Notes: generated from the letters alone by a model not told the origin. Positions 1 through 10,294 are shown, counted from the stretch's first letter. The stretch is DNA of 53,594 bases from Gnetum montanum (GCA_015680685.1 MNCI01007639.1:561670-615263); one strand, 5' to 3'. Translations and numbers: made by a program.

Positions 1-1650
1 GCAGTTCCGAGATCTTTCAGGCTGGACAGTTTCTGTGACTATCACCAGATGTGTGGTCATGACACGGATTACTGCTGGGCGTTGAAGGATGACATTCAAC
101 GCATGATCGATGAGGGTCATCTAAAACTAGACAGCAGTAACCCTACACGTCCGGAAAACCAAACACTGCATGTATACAAGGATCCGTTGAACACGAATTA
201 CGATCCTTATACAATCACTGTGGTGAGTACGGACGCTGAGCGCAAGGGACCGCCAAAAGAACCTTTTGTTTTGCGTGTGCCCGCCAGCTCACCAAGGGGG
301 CCAACTACTTCTTCGGCAGCTAGTGGGGTCTCACAGCCACCGTTCATCATAAGGGCACCTTCCCAAGCGCGCCCTCAGTCAACCCAAGCCGCGGCTTCAT
401 CGGCGCCCATGCCGAGAGCGCCCTTTATTATTAGGGCGCAAAAATCGCAGGTGGCTCCTCTCACGCAGGGGCAGGCCTCTAGCCAGCACCACCAGCCATC
501 GCCTCCCAATCAAAAGGAGGAGAACGCAGTTAATGCAACAAAAAACAACCCTACGCTTGGCTTCCCTAAGCCCAGGCCCCTGGCCTCTGTCCCTATATCT
601 ATGCCCCAAAAGCAAGCTAAGGGGACAGAAACGCAGCCACCTTCTCTTGGCAGAAAAAAGAACAACCCTCCCACTGACATCGCTCCGCCTCGAGAGATCC
701 GTCTTTTGGGCCGAATGGAGGAGGACAAGGGGGATAAACAACCCTGCCGGGAGAAGGACCTCCTCGATGCGTTCACGCAGGTCAAACAAGCTCTCAAACA
801 AAAGAATACAATGCTGAGCCTGTACGACCTACTGATGACTTCTCGAGAACACCATGAGGCTATGGTGCGCATGTTGACGTCCATATCAGTGGATGCCAGC
901 CTGCCGGTGGAAGAGGAAGCGATTCACGCTATCATGTTTCCTTCCGAAGCTGAGCAGCCCAAGCCTATCTCGTTGACCTTCCTGGATGAGTCTGTCAAAG
1001 ATGATTCGGAGAAAGGTCAAGTAACGACGCAGCCCATGTTCATTACCATTCGGGTCGGCCAGTACCGGATCCGGAGGGTACATGTGGATGATGGTGCAGC
1101 TGCTAACGTCGTTCCCTATTCCATCGTGGATAGGTTGGGATTGGTCGACCAGATCACTCCCACGATGACAGCTTGCATGAAATCGTTCAACGGAGCACGG
1201 GTTCAAGTCAAGGGGACGGTGCATATCGAGTTTGTGGCGGGGAATCAATTCCCAACTGAAGCCACATTCTTAGTCGTCGAGGAGATGCCTGACTTCAACT
1301 TAATCTTAGGGAGGTCGTGGTTAGCCCAGCTGAGGGCAATCTCGTCGTCGATACATCAAGAGATACACCTGCCCTACGCCGGAGGGGAGGTTATCATACG
1401 CGGTGACGAGGTAACCCCCAGGACCGTCAACAACATTGAAGAAGAAGAACGGGATTCGGAGATCGAAGCGACTGACGATCAGTCCTATCTCCAAGCCTCT
1501 AATCAGAACAACGATAATGCCGATGGTCTAGCCTGGGCTGACCTGCCATTTCCAGATGGCAACGTAGAGGAGTCAAACCATAAGCCTCCTCACCCTTACA
1601 CAGCGCTCGACGTGAAGGCCATTAAGAGACAATTGCGTATCGACGGCTGA
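1..1650 (+). CDS. gag C-terminus and aspartic protease of Tat-type element (5' partial)
   Basis: The frame is open from base 1, so the start lies upstream. A zinc-knuckle-like motif CDYHQMCGHDTDYC is encoded at about 34-75, followed by the usual 'ALKDDIQRMIDEGHL' helix. A proline/serine-rich linker repeating 'PFIIRA' follows (about 260-700). The retropepsin domain spans about 1030-1400: the active-site loop reads VDDGAAANVV near 1084-1113 and the second conserved strand reads FNLILGRSW near 1294-1320. In the family the protease releases gag and pol proteins inside the particle. The frame ends at TGA 1648-1650, well before RT. No internal stop is seen, so this part is better preserved than pol. 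Confidence 0.85.
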   Translation, partial: AVPRSFRLDSFCDYHQMCGHDTDYCWALKDDIQRMIDEGHLKLDSSNPTRPENQTLHVYKDPLNTNYDPYTITVVSTDAERKGPPKEPFVLRVPASSPRGPTTSSAASGVSQPPFIIRAPSQARPQSTQAAASSAPMPRAPFIIRAQKSQVAPLTQGQASSQHHQPSPPNQKEENAVNATKNNPTLGFPKPRPLASVPISMPQKQAKGTETQPPSLGRKKNNPPTDIAPPREIRLLGRMEEDKGDKQPCREKDLLDAFTQVKQALKQKNTMLSLYDLLMTSREHHEAMVRMLTSISVDASLPVEEEAIHAIMFPSEAEQPKPISLTFLDESVKDDSEKGQVTTQPMFITIRVGQYRIRRVHVDDGAAANVVPYSIVDRLGLVDQITPTMTACMKSFNGARVQVKGTVHIEFVAGNQFPTEATFLVVEEMPDFNLILGRSWLAQLRAISSSIHQEIHLPYAGGEVIIRGDEVTPRTVNNIEEEERDSEIEATDDQSYLQASNQNNDNADGLAWADLPFPDGNVEESNHKPPHPYTALDVKAIKRQLRIDG

Positions 1651-1875
1651 ACGACGGTCTTCTGCGTGTACCACTATCTGCGTCTACTACTATTCTCGTG
1701 TAAGTTAGCATACTCATTTGGCAGTTTCTTTCGTTTGTTTCAACATGCTTTTATGCTACATTTGCTTTCTAGGTTTACGCTTTTCACCTGTTGTGTGCTT
1801 TATCGTACTCGCGTTAGCTACGCTCTCCTTCTCTTACGCATTTATCCAGGATTACATTCAGTCAGTTTACACCAT

Positions 1876-2070
1876 GGCCCGCAATGGCCTTAAACTAGTA
1901 GCTTATTTACGCAAATTCATACGCTGGCCCGCAGTGGCCTTAAACTAGCTAATTTACGCAAGTTCATATGTCGGCCCGCAACGGCCTTAAACTAGCCATC
2001 CGAAGTTATCTACAATCACTATTCACGCTTATTTTACTTTACGCATCAGGCCCGCAACGGCCTTAAACTA
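1876..2070 (+). repeat. Four-copy array of a 23-bp motif after protease
   Basis: Copies begin at 1876, 1926, 1973 and 2049 and share a core reading GGCCCGCAACGGCCTTAAAC followed by TAG in the first three, with one or two changes. Spacing is 50, 47 and 76 bases. The array lies between the end of gag-pro and the 3' end of the antisense gene. A related motif recurs after pol (9951-10294). Confidence 0.85.
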
Positions 2071-2220
2071 AGAATTAAATCATTATTATCTAAACGAACT
2101 TTTCAACAGTTGCACTTGTATTCCATCAATAAAAAAACAATATATATATAATTGGAATTCAATACATCCACCAAGTTTTATAACAAGCCTTTCTAGTCAA
2201 CATTAACAAGATGTTGTGTA

Positions 2221-5200
2221 TTACACATTCCCCCTACTGCCACTATCGCCTGTATCTCTCAACTCTGAATCCAGCCCTAAAAGGTCATCCTCCAGTGGGC
2301 CATCGGTTCCAGGAATTATCCCCTCACGAAAGATTGCCTCTTCATGAGGCTCTCGCTCTGGTCTGGGCTCCACAAGAAGACGCTCTCCATCGTTTCGTTC
2401 CATCTCTGCTTCCACTGCTTCCTCTCCCAGTCCTTCAGCTGGCGTACTCTCTTTACCTTCTTCTGGTACCTGAAATCAAACAAACACCAAAGTTAGAATA
2501 AACAATGCTAGTCAGAGAAAATTCGCCGACTAAGCCATGCGTAAACTTACTCGCGATGGCCCGGCTTCCGTAGCAAAGGGAAGCTTGTCCAAACCAACCC
2601 ACAAACGCTGCATGATCTCATCCTCTGTCAGGTCTGGCCACACATCTTCGCCCGAAGCCGCCCCAGCTTTCACCTTCCCTTTCTCCACGCTACTCCAGGA
2701 GGGTGGATCTGGGAAGAAAGTAGGGATCGAAGCCTGATTCCCAGGGAAAACCATCGCTCTCTCTGGGGACGCAGTTACGGTCACCTCCTCTTCGAACTTC
2801 TTGAACGCTTCGGATGCTCCGATGGTGTTCACAAAAACCTCCAGGGATCGAGCTCTAACGGCAGACTCACGGTAACGCTATCTATAAGCAGCGCTTTGCC
2901 TTTTATATACATGCTTGTGGTCTTTCTCCGTCTGCCCCCATTCCTGTACGCTGGCGCAGTAGTCCCTCCAGTCCCGACTTTTCTGAGCTAGCAGTTCGAT
3001 TTGCATCCTCTGCTCTATTAACGCCCGGCTGGTCTGTACGTTGTTCTTGATCGCTGTCCAATAACGGGAGTGATCAATAACAGCGGTACGCCAGTCTTCA
3101 TCCCCCGTCATACGCGCCTCTAGGAACTCGTACCGCGCCCTCAAATCCTCGACCTCCTTGGTCAAGGATTCAACCCTCCCCTCCGACCGCTGCAGCTTCT
3201 TCCATAGGCTTTCATTCACGTTTCTACTTTCCCATGCGGAGCGTGTCGAGCGTAACGCACATTTACGTATTTCCTCATAAATGTGACGTGCCACGACTGC
3301 CCCATCAGGTGGGGGCTCCACTGTGCCTAGATCAATGGGCTCCGTGGGATCCCATCGGAGGTGAGCTCCTGACAGAAAACAAGCATCAATACGGATGACA
3401 CATATCAAGACATTATGCCATAACTTCGTTAACTTACCAGCGCCAGGTTCAATGCGTTCCAAACGTTGGATCATGTCGCTGACGACGCCTTCCATGAAGG
3501 CAAATTTATCAGGGAAATCTTTCCACATTTTGCTGACAGCAGCAGACGTTGAGACATCTTCTTCCCCTGTAGCGCAACTCGGTTAGACATTCTCTGCATT
3601 AACATATTTTTTCAAACACGCTAATTCACTCATTACCTCTTCTAGCGATAGTGGCGATTTCATCATCTTCCCTATCTGTTTCCCTTTCACGCACTGGAGT
3701 TTGTGCGTCACTGGTCTCAGTAGCTGGGGCCTCCTCATGCACCCCAATCTGTACGCGGCTTTCGCTAACAGCTGGGGCCGCCTCACGCACTGGAACCTCC
3801 ACGCGGCTCCTATTAATATCTGAAGCCTCTTCTTCCAAAATTGAGGCCCCCTCCACATGGCTTAGTACCATCACCCCTATCTCAGGGGTCAATTGCCTTG
3901 ACATTTTTGCTACTCACACCACCATACGTTAGCATATAATTCCAAATCATTGCATATACAACATTGCATATACAACCTTTCACACTTACTAGGCGGAGGC
4001 TTATTCCGCTGCACAGTGAGCCCAACAGTGTGGCATGCATCGCCCCCAGGGGCCTCAGCCAGGCGGAGCCTCTTCCGCCGAGCTGTCGGTTCCACAATTT
4101 CCTCTGACAGACGTTTCCCCTGCGAGGCATCGCCAGTGTAGGTAGGCATGATCCCACCTACGCTATCGAGACCTCGCGCTCGGGGTGCCGTCAAGCCTTT
4201 AGTCGTTACGGACAACGACTCTCCGATCCCTTCCAGCGGATCCTGCCCCCGGGTAGTGCTGAGAATGTGGGCAATCCAGGGTCTGGAAGCTGGTCTCGGT
4301 CTTGCTGTACCCAGACCCCATTCCTCTGAACGACCAGGAACTCAGCAAACCGCCGGAGGCAAGCTATGAAAAAGGCATAATGCACATTGAAACGGGACTC
4401 AAGCTTCTCCCGAAGCTGGACCATTTCACTGCGCAGCCCCTTGGCAAGATGGCTTGCCCAATCAAACCGTGCTCCCTCCTCCAGGACCTCTCGCATGATA
4501 CGGGTCTGTTCTACTGAAAATAACTTCGCCTGCGAGAGGGTTTTGGGGAAGGTCCGGGCTCGAAAAAGGGGGTAAAGTGTCTTGGCGGCCCCCATCTCGA
4601 ATTTATCGCAAGGAAACCCTTTGGTCTCCTTAGGGAGCCTTGCCCACTCCTGCAGAAGTTCCTCCATTCTGGCGCTCCTCTTGGTCTTCACTTTCACGGG
4701 AAGGCCGCTCGAGGGGACGCCAAACAAGTCCGAGAAGAGTTGAGCGTCAATGTCAAAATTTACGCGCACGTTATGCACGCGCGTGCTGAAACGATCCGCC
4801 TTCTCACTGAAGGAGTTGACCAGACCTATCATTTCGCTGGCAGGGACATCAGGGGTCGTGGCCAAAAATAGGTGCATTAGCCCTGCGGCCTGGATCTTGC
4901 TGGTCACCGCGACTGGGGCCGCCGAATGGCCAAGCCAACGCTGTGCCTCCTTAATATCCCCGTAGCGAAAGAGAACATCCCTCGCCTCGCGGCCGAAAAT
5001 TGTAAGGGTAATCTCCCGGGATTCCCTAACTGAAAAGCATAAAACGCAAGTCAAAAAAAAAAAGAAACACCATTGTATAACGTCCATGACTTATAACTAC
5101 ACATGCAACATTAGCATACGCAGTGGCTTTACCGGGGCCAAACGGTAACGGAAATGGCAGGAGTTCCCTCTGCACGTCCTCGACGGTGAGGGGCGGATCC

Positions 5201-6338
5201 AAGGTCCAGTCCTCGTGCAGCCACCCGCGTTCCTGACAATTCTTAAAATGGCGCTCATAGTGGGTGTGATACTCATGCATCTCGTGGCCAATTTGCCCGA
5301 TAACACCAACACGCACGTTGTTGGTCGCGGTGAACGCCATTATTGCTGTTTCGGCCCAGGCCAACATATCACCATTGCCAATTAGTTGATTGTCATGTAT
5401 GAAAAACCTGTACTATACAGCGTAAGCTTAACTTACACTTTACACATAGGCTTCTCTCCCCCTTCACATCAATAACAGACATTATAACAAAAACAGAGAC
5501 AATACAGTTAGCCAAATCTATTTACCCGCCTGCGTAGTACACCGTGCCTTGTGGGTTCTGGAAATACGTCGACACATGACGAGCCACAAACAGTGTGTTA
5601 TATGCATGATAATAGTTGAAACGGGCCATGCCCCAGATCCAGTGTAAGCTCCGCAGACCACGGGCGCTGAGCACTTGGTCCTCGGGATAACCCGTCTCGA
5701 TGGCTCCGTCTGTCATGTAAGCCAGAATCCCCTGCGATGACCCCGCCAATAGGTGCTCCAAAATGGCGCTGGCAACATCCCCGGTCACGTTACACCAAAT
5801 AATGATGCTGAAGTTACGCAGCAAAAACTGCAGAAACTCCAGCGCCCCCTTTCGGAACCAGATGGCCTTCCCCTGCACCCTTGTGTGAGGGGGAGGAACA
5901 TTGGGGACGATGGGATTCGTCCAGCATAAAACCCCAATAAGGTCTAGCACAATCAGGATGGGCTTTAGCGTGATGCTGTAAAAAAAAAAGCCAAAGCGTA
6001 TATCAACACCTACATTTGCATTTACACGACTAACACAAGCCCGAAATCGCCCAAACCCTTGCGACAATGCAAGGTTTGTCCCTGACAACGGCGATAAATG
6101 CAACCATTTCAAACCCTCACATTAGCCCGAGGTCCATAGCTCACAATCAACATGCACGCAAACGCAAATATATCACGAAAAGCAGCCATAGAAACGAAAG
6201 TATGTAAGGAACGACTAACCGGTTCAACAGCGCGGGCTCTCGAACATCGATCAACGCCTGCGAAACACGGTCCAGAGTTGCTTGTATCTCGTCGATTTTG
6301 GCCAGTTTTGGGTTCTTCTTCTTGCTCTTCGGCGCCAT
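2221..6338 (-). CDS. Antisense eight-exon gene inside the Tat element (frameshift and one TAG)
   Basis: Proposed exons, in reading order: 6338-6220, 5975-5526, 5407-5133, 5029-3990, 3909-3637, 3566-3438, 3368-2551, 2469-2221. All seven introns (69-244 bases) start with GT and end with AG, with strong donors such as GTAAGT at 3989, 3437 and 2550, and codon phase is kept across every junction. The product would be about 1,117 residues: a lysine-rich start (MAPKSKKKNPK), an FCP1/NIF-like segment in exons 2-3, a large unrecognised domain in exon 4, an acidic linker, a coiled coil in exon 7 and an acidic tail. Two lesions are visible: a one-base frame change within exon 4 near 4230-4320 and a TAG at 2878-2880 in exon 7, after which the same frame continues. 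The gene is probably carried by the element, because introns survive retrotransposition only when antisense to the genomic RNA. Function unknown. Confidence 0.78.
2551..3368 (-). other. Coiled-coil exon 7 of antisense gene
   Basis: The exon encodes a long charged helix rich in heptad-like leucines (for example SLWKKLQRSEGRVESLTKEV), followed by a region with conserved Trp (DWRTAVIDHSRYWTAI). TAG at 2878-2880 interrupts the frame, which continues unchanged through FVNTIGASEAFKKFEEEV to a clean GTAAGT donor at 2550. The uninterrupted downstream frame argues that the stop is recent. The upstream 69-base intron (3369-3437) is a multiple of three and contains no stop, so its retention would also be tolerated. 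Confidence 0.65.
3990..5029 (-). other. Central domain of antisense gene (exon 4), unrecognised
   Basis: About 345 residues, beginning RESREITLTIFGREARDVLF and containing a segment VNFDIDAQLFSDLFGVPSSG that faintly recalls the 'plant mobile/putative transposon' domains found in plant gag-like and captured genes. A charged helical stretch (about 4400-4560) follows. The frame must shift by one base between about 4320 and 4230 to join the downstream basic segment, which reads TARRKRLRLAEAPGGDACH. Either a single-base lesion or an undetected short intron would explain this; the best GT...AG pair there is only 52 bases and in the wrong phase, so I favour a lesion. Confidence 0.55.
5133..5975 (-). 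other. FCP1/NIF-type HAD-like segment (exons 2-3 of antisense gene)
   Basis: Exon 2 opens with a hydrophobic strand ILIVLDLIGVLCW, which occupies the place of the DxDxT motif I in FCP1/SCP phosphatases; the first Asp remains and the second position is Ile. Next comes FRKGALEFLQFLLRNFSIII, matching the 'RPg..eFL..l...f.i.vwT' block, and near the exon end NTLFVARHVSTYFQNPQG aligns with the family's 'NTLLvDDSp.k...NP' block, with the Asp-Asp replaced. The fold assignment rests on these three ordered blocks. Loss of acidic residues suggests a non-catalytic derivative, or decay in this copy. Exon 3 continues with a His-rich helix and GWLHEDWTLDPPLTVEDVQ. Confidence 0.6.
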
Positions 6339-6487
6339 TGCGACAATTTCAGAATTTCTTCACGACCTAACACTTGCAAATCTTCGCAAGATTCAAAGCC
6401 CTAACGCTCTGCTCTTCCTCTGCTCAACGACAGTTGCAAATTCAAATTTACAATAGATAGCAACCGGTTCTCATCGAAGAACCACTT

Positions 6488-6495
6488 ACTTATAC
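6488..6495 (-). promoter_or_regulatory. TATA-like box for antisense gene (weak)
   Basis: On the minus strand the sequence GTATAAGT lies about 150 bases upstream of the proposed start codon at 6338. No other TATA-like string is evident nearer the start. This is position-based inference. Confidence 0.25.
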
Positions 6496-6762
6496 GCGAG
6501 GATCACCGACTTGATATCAGATTTAAGCAGAACTTTCCTGAAACGGAATCCGCAAATCTAGATATTAATGCGGCCGATATCGCACGCACCACTGTTCGAA
6601 ATGACGTTAAACTACCACATCTTATCGCCTCGTAATCGGGTTACATTGATTACAAATTGTCTATAATATTCAAAATTCAGTTAGCCTTCCACGTTCGGCG
6701 ACATCACATCACCTAGCTCCTAACCATTTACGCACTCGCTGGTTGTGCAGGACAGACGGAGA

Positions 6763-9700
6763 ATGGACGCCACAGTTTCAGCACCCTTAATGTTGACAGG
6801 CCCATACGGGAACCTAATTAGACAGTTTGACGCCATGCATGTTGACCTCCCTTTAGAAAGCGTAACCATAGCTGTATCGGAGAAGTCCCCAGAATGGCCA
6901 GAGCAGTCAACGCGCACGCTAGACCTGGAGGCTGGAGATATAACCGAAGACCCCCTTAGTGAGGTCCCTATTGTTACGCATAAGGGCGAAACTAAAACAC
7001 TCAAAGTCAGTTCTTTGTTAGACGAAGAAACGCACAACGCAATAAAACGGGTCCTGCAAGACAACATCACTGTCTTCGCATGGTCATATGAGGATATGCC
7101 TGGGTTAGATCCTAGGCTAATCCAGCATAACATTATCTTAGATCCACAGATTAAAGCGGTTAGGCAAAAGGCACGCAAAATCAAACCAGAGATCGCGCTA
7201 GCAGTGCGTGATGAGATCACAAAGCTATACCAGGCTGGTTTCATCCGCGCGGTCGACTACTCAGACTGGGTATCTAACATTGTGGTTGTGCCGAAGAAGA
7301 CCGGGAGTATACACATCTGCATAGACTTCCAGGATCTGAACAAAGCCACAATCAAGGATAACTTCCTGCTGCCGAGTATCGACCAGCTAGTAGATACAAT
7401 AGCTGGGCATGCGCTTCTGTCCTTCATGGATGGCTTTTCAGGCTATAACCAGATTCGCATTAACCCTGAACATCAACTCACCACGACGTTCATGACACCC
7501 TGGGGCACCTTTTGCTACACCATGATGCCTTTCGGCCTGAAGAATGCCGGAGCAACGTATCAGCGAGCCATGACATATATCTTCAGTGATTACCTCCTAG
7601 GAAGACTGAATGATTACGTAGACAACATAGCTGTGAAGTCTTTGAAGTCAGAAGATCATTCGGAGGACCTGGAGTTAGTCCTTAAAAGATGTTCCACACA
7701 CGAGCTCCGGCTCAACCCAAAGAAGTACGTATTCGGAGTCAAAACCGGGCGCATGCTGGGGTTTGTGGTATCGGAAACCGGCATACGAGTTGACCCTGAC
7801 AAGGTCAAAGCCATTGTTGAGTTAACACCTCCCACAGACCTTAAGCAATTACGCGAGTTGCAGGGATGCTTACAGTTTATACGTCGGTTCATCTTGAGGT
7901 TAACCGACAAGTTACACCCGATGCAACACTTGCTGAAAAAGGGCGTTAATTTCGAATGGACCGACGATTGCCAGCGTGCGTTTGACAGTTTAAAACAAGA
8001 ACTGCAACATTTGCCCACGGTTTTCCCACCACAAAGGGATTCACCTTTTTTCATCTATCTCGCTACTTCGGACGTGGCAATAGCAGCGTTACTTTGTCAA
8101 AAAAGGGATGATGGGTCGGAAATGCCCATTTACTACTTGAGTCACGCTCTATGTGCGTACGAGATGAGATACAACGATGTCGAGCGTAACTGCTTAGCAT
8201 TAGTTTTTACGCTTAAGAAATGTAGGCATTATCTTTTTCGTAGTCAAGTTAATGTCATCTATAAAAACAACATCCTTAGAGCCATTACGCACAGCCTATA
8301 CGAGAGTAGAAAAATAGCTCGCTGGAAGGCTATCATAGCAGAGTTCGATCTGCACTATATTGGTCAATCATCCATGAAAGGCCAAGAGATAGCTGACCAG
8401 TTAATAACTTCACCGATTAACAATCACGCAACCATAGAGCCAGAGTTCCCGGACGAACATGTACATAGTCTAAGCCCTGTCTCAACAGGCCTCGAAGCAA
8501 CGTTGTACTTCGATGGAGCTTCAACTGCCAGAGGCGGCAGTGCCGCCATGGTTCTTACGCTATCACCTGAGGATGTGCGTCTACACGCTTATCGATTGAC
8601 CTTCCCTTGTACGAACAATGTGGCAGAGTACGAGGGGCTCCTCAGGGGATTATTAACTGCAGGTGAACTTGATGTTCAACACCTGGCGGTTAGGGGCGAT
8701 TTGATGCTTGTTATAAATCAAATCACTGGAATCTACGCCTGCAAGGCTGTGCATCTGCAGCCCTACTGCGATCAGGCTAAAGATCTTCTAAGGTGATTTA
8801 TGACCTTCGACGCCCAACACGTACCACGGACTGACAACACGCTGGCCGACGCACTGGCCACCCTGGCTTTACACGTGCCTGCACACCTACTTAACACCTG
8901 CCCTGCATTGATTACAGACTACGCAGAACCTATCATTCAGGCGGTGCAAATCTCCTCCCTTCTCGAGGAAAGCACGCCTGAATGATACAATAATATCAAA
9001 ACTTATCTTTTACAGGGTGAGCTGCCACCTACATTAACGCGTGCACAGAAAGACGCAATCCGTAAGCGGTCTAGGCAATACGTCATCATCAGAGACAACA
9101 CTCTCTGTAGGCGCTCCTTTGATGGCGTGTTGCTTACCTGCTTTGACAAAGACCAAGCGCAACACATAGTCGGTGAAGTTCACGAGGGACTGTGTGGCGG
9201 CCACGTAGCACTAAGAGCTATGGTCCTAAAAATCCGACGCCTAGGATACTACTGGCCACGCATGGAAAAAGACTGCCTGAAAAAGGTTAAAACTTGTGAC
9301 ACGTGTCAACGTCATGCAAACCTCATCCACGTGTCGTCCNCCCTATTACCCGCAGGCAAATGGCCAAGCTGAAGCATCAAACAAAATAGTCATCAATCTG
9401 CTCAAGAAAATGCTCGACGGCAACAAAAGGTGGTGGCACGAACAGATCCTCTATGTGCTATGGGCATACCGTACTACATATAGGATGGCTACAGATAGTA
9501 CACCCTATAGCCTGGTTTACAGATCTGAAGCAGTGCTGCCTCTCGAGTTGCAAATCCCTTCTCTAAGAATGGTCCTCTCCGCAGTTATAAATGAGGCTCA
9601 ACACACCGAGTTTCGAATCACAGATCTGGATTCAGTAGAAGAGAAGCGGATTCAGGCTCTTGCTACGATTGAAAGATATCAGGGCAAATAGCGCCAGAAA

Positions 9701-9912
9701 CATCACCACAATCTTCAACAGTGCCCGATCAAGAAAGGAGATCTTGTTCTTAAGGCTGTGCGTGAACCAATAGGCAAGTTCGCTGCAAACTGGGAAGGCC
9801 CTTTCTTGGTGGTCGACGCATATGGCAACGGAGCATTCAAATTAGCAGACGTCAACGGCAATGAATTAACAAACCCTGTAAATCATGTATACTTGAAGCG
9901 GTATTTCATCTA
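6763..9912 (+). pseudogene. pol: RT, RNase H, archaeal-type RNase H and integrase, decayed
   Basis: The frame is open from 6763 to TGA 8794-8796. RT shows YSDWVSNIVVVPKK and FMTPWGTFCYTMMPFGLKNA, but the catalytic box is YVDN (about 7615-7626) in place of YVDD. The first RNase H covers about 8040-8400. The second begins at TLYFDGAST (about 8500) with NVAEYEGLL and is cut by TGA 8794; reading continues as QHVPRTDNTLADALATLA. A second stop, TGA 8983-8985, stands where Trp is usual. The integrase zinc finger (HEGLCGGH...CDTCQRH) is at about 9180-9320. The core up to PYYPQANGQAEASNK is missing at the N at 9340. A further TAG ends the frame at 9689-9691, and the C-terminal chromatin-side segment (KKGDLVLKAV...NPVNHVYLKRYF) ends at TAG 9910-9912. 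Confidence 0.88.
9340..9340. other. Single N joining integrase halves: assembly gap or deletion
   Basis: The base before which the integrase zinc finger ends and after which the last part of the catalytic core starts is an N. The two sides are normally separated by roughly 120-150 residues containing the first two catalytic Asp. The join is therefore a gap of unknown size or a collapsed repeat, rather than a true adjacency. Confidence 0.85.
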
Positions 9913-9950
9913 GCAGCATCTATGGTGTCGACAGAGGTATGACAGTACTC

Positions 9951-10294
9951 ATCCGCTACGACGTAAAACTAGCACTGCTCGTCCGCTACGACGTAAAACT
10001 AGCACTGACCATCCGCTACGACGTGAAACTGGCATGTCTTGCACGCGTCTGCCACGACGCTAAACTGGCACAGGTAAGTAGCCGTCTGCTGAGACGTAAA
10101 ACCAGCGCAAGTCTGTCCCTGGGTACATAAAACTGACATCCACAGCACGGTCTGCTGAGACCATAAACCAGCCTTACCACCGTCCGCTACGACGTAAAAC
10201 TAGTGCCTCTCGGTCTGCCCAGACTTTAAACTGGGACCATGGTCTGCTGAGACTTAAAACCAGTGACGGCAGTCTACCAAGACTTAAAACTGGG
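9951..10294 (+). repeat. Degenerate short-repeat array after pol
   Basis: About ten copies of a 30-40 base unit with two sub-types, one reading CCGCTACGACGTAAAACTAG (9953, 9983, 10013, 10182) and the other close to GTCTGCTGAGACTTAAAACC (10084-10285). The first sub-type matches the core of the motif at 1876-2070. The array occupies the untranslated region between pol and the 3' LTR, a usual place for tandem repeats in Tat elements. Confidence 0.8.

Larger units (their letters stand above)
1700..6750 (+). other. Possible Ogre-type intron or spacer between protease and RT
   Basis: In Ogre elements the protease and RT frames are joined by removal of an intron. Here a GTAAGT donor-like site occurs at 1700-1705, and a pyrimidine-containing acceptor ending in CAG at 6750 lies just before the RT frame. 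The donor falls after the gag-pro stop codon (1648-1650), so removing exactly this segment would not fuse the two frames; a donor inside the frame, such as GTATCG near 1636, would be needed for that. The spacer contains the antisense gene described separately. The splice sites are inference only. Confidence 0.35.

Noticed and set aside
397-1248. Minus- and alternate-frame open frames opposite the gag-protease frame
   Set aside because: They are shadows of the well-supported gag-pro frame; no domain-like content.
4262-4313. A 52-base intron inside exon 4 of the antisense gene to explain the frame change
   Set aside because: Too short for a plant intron and of the wrong length to restore the frame; a one-base lesion is simpler.
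6635-6660. GTTACATTGATT occurs here and again at the end of the Tat 3' LTR (12769-12780), suggesting an LTR edge before RT
   Set aside because: Surrounding sequences do not match; the shared 12 bases include target-site sequence at 12775 on, so the match is probably chance.
9951-10294. CRISPR-like array of short repeats
   Set aside because: Repeats and spacers are irregular and degenerate, the setting is a plant retrotransposon, and no associated genes exist.
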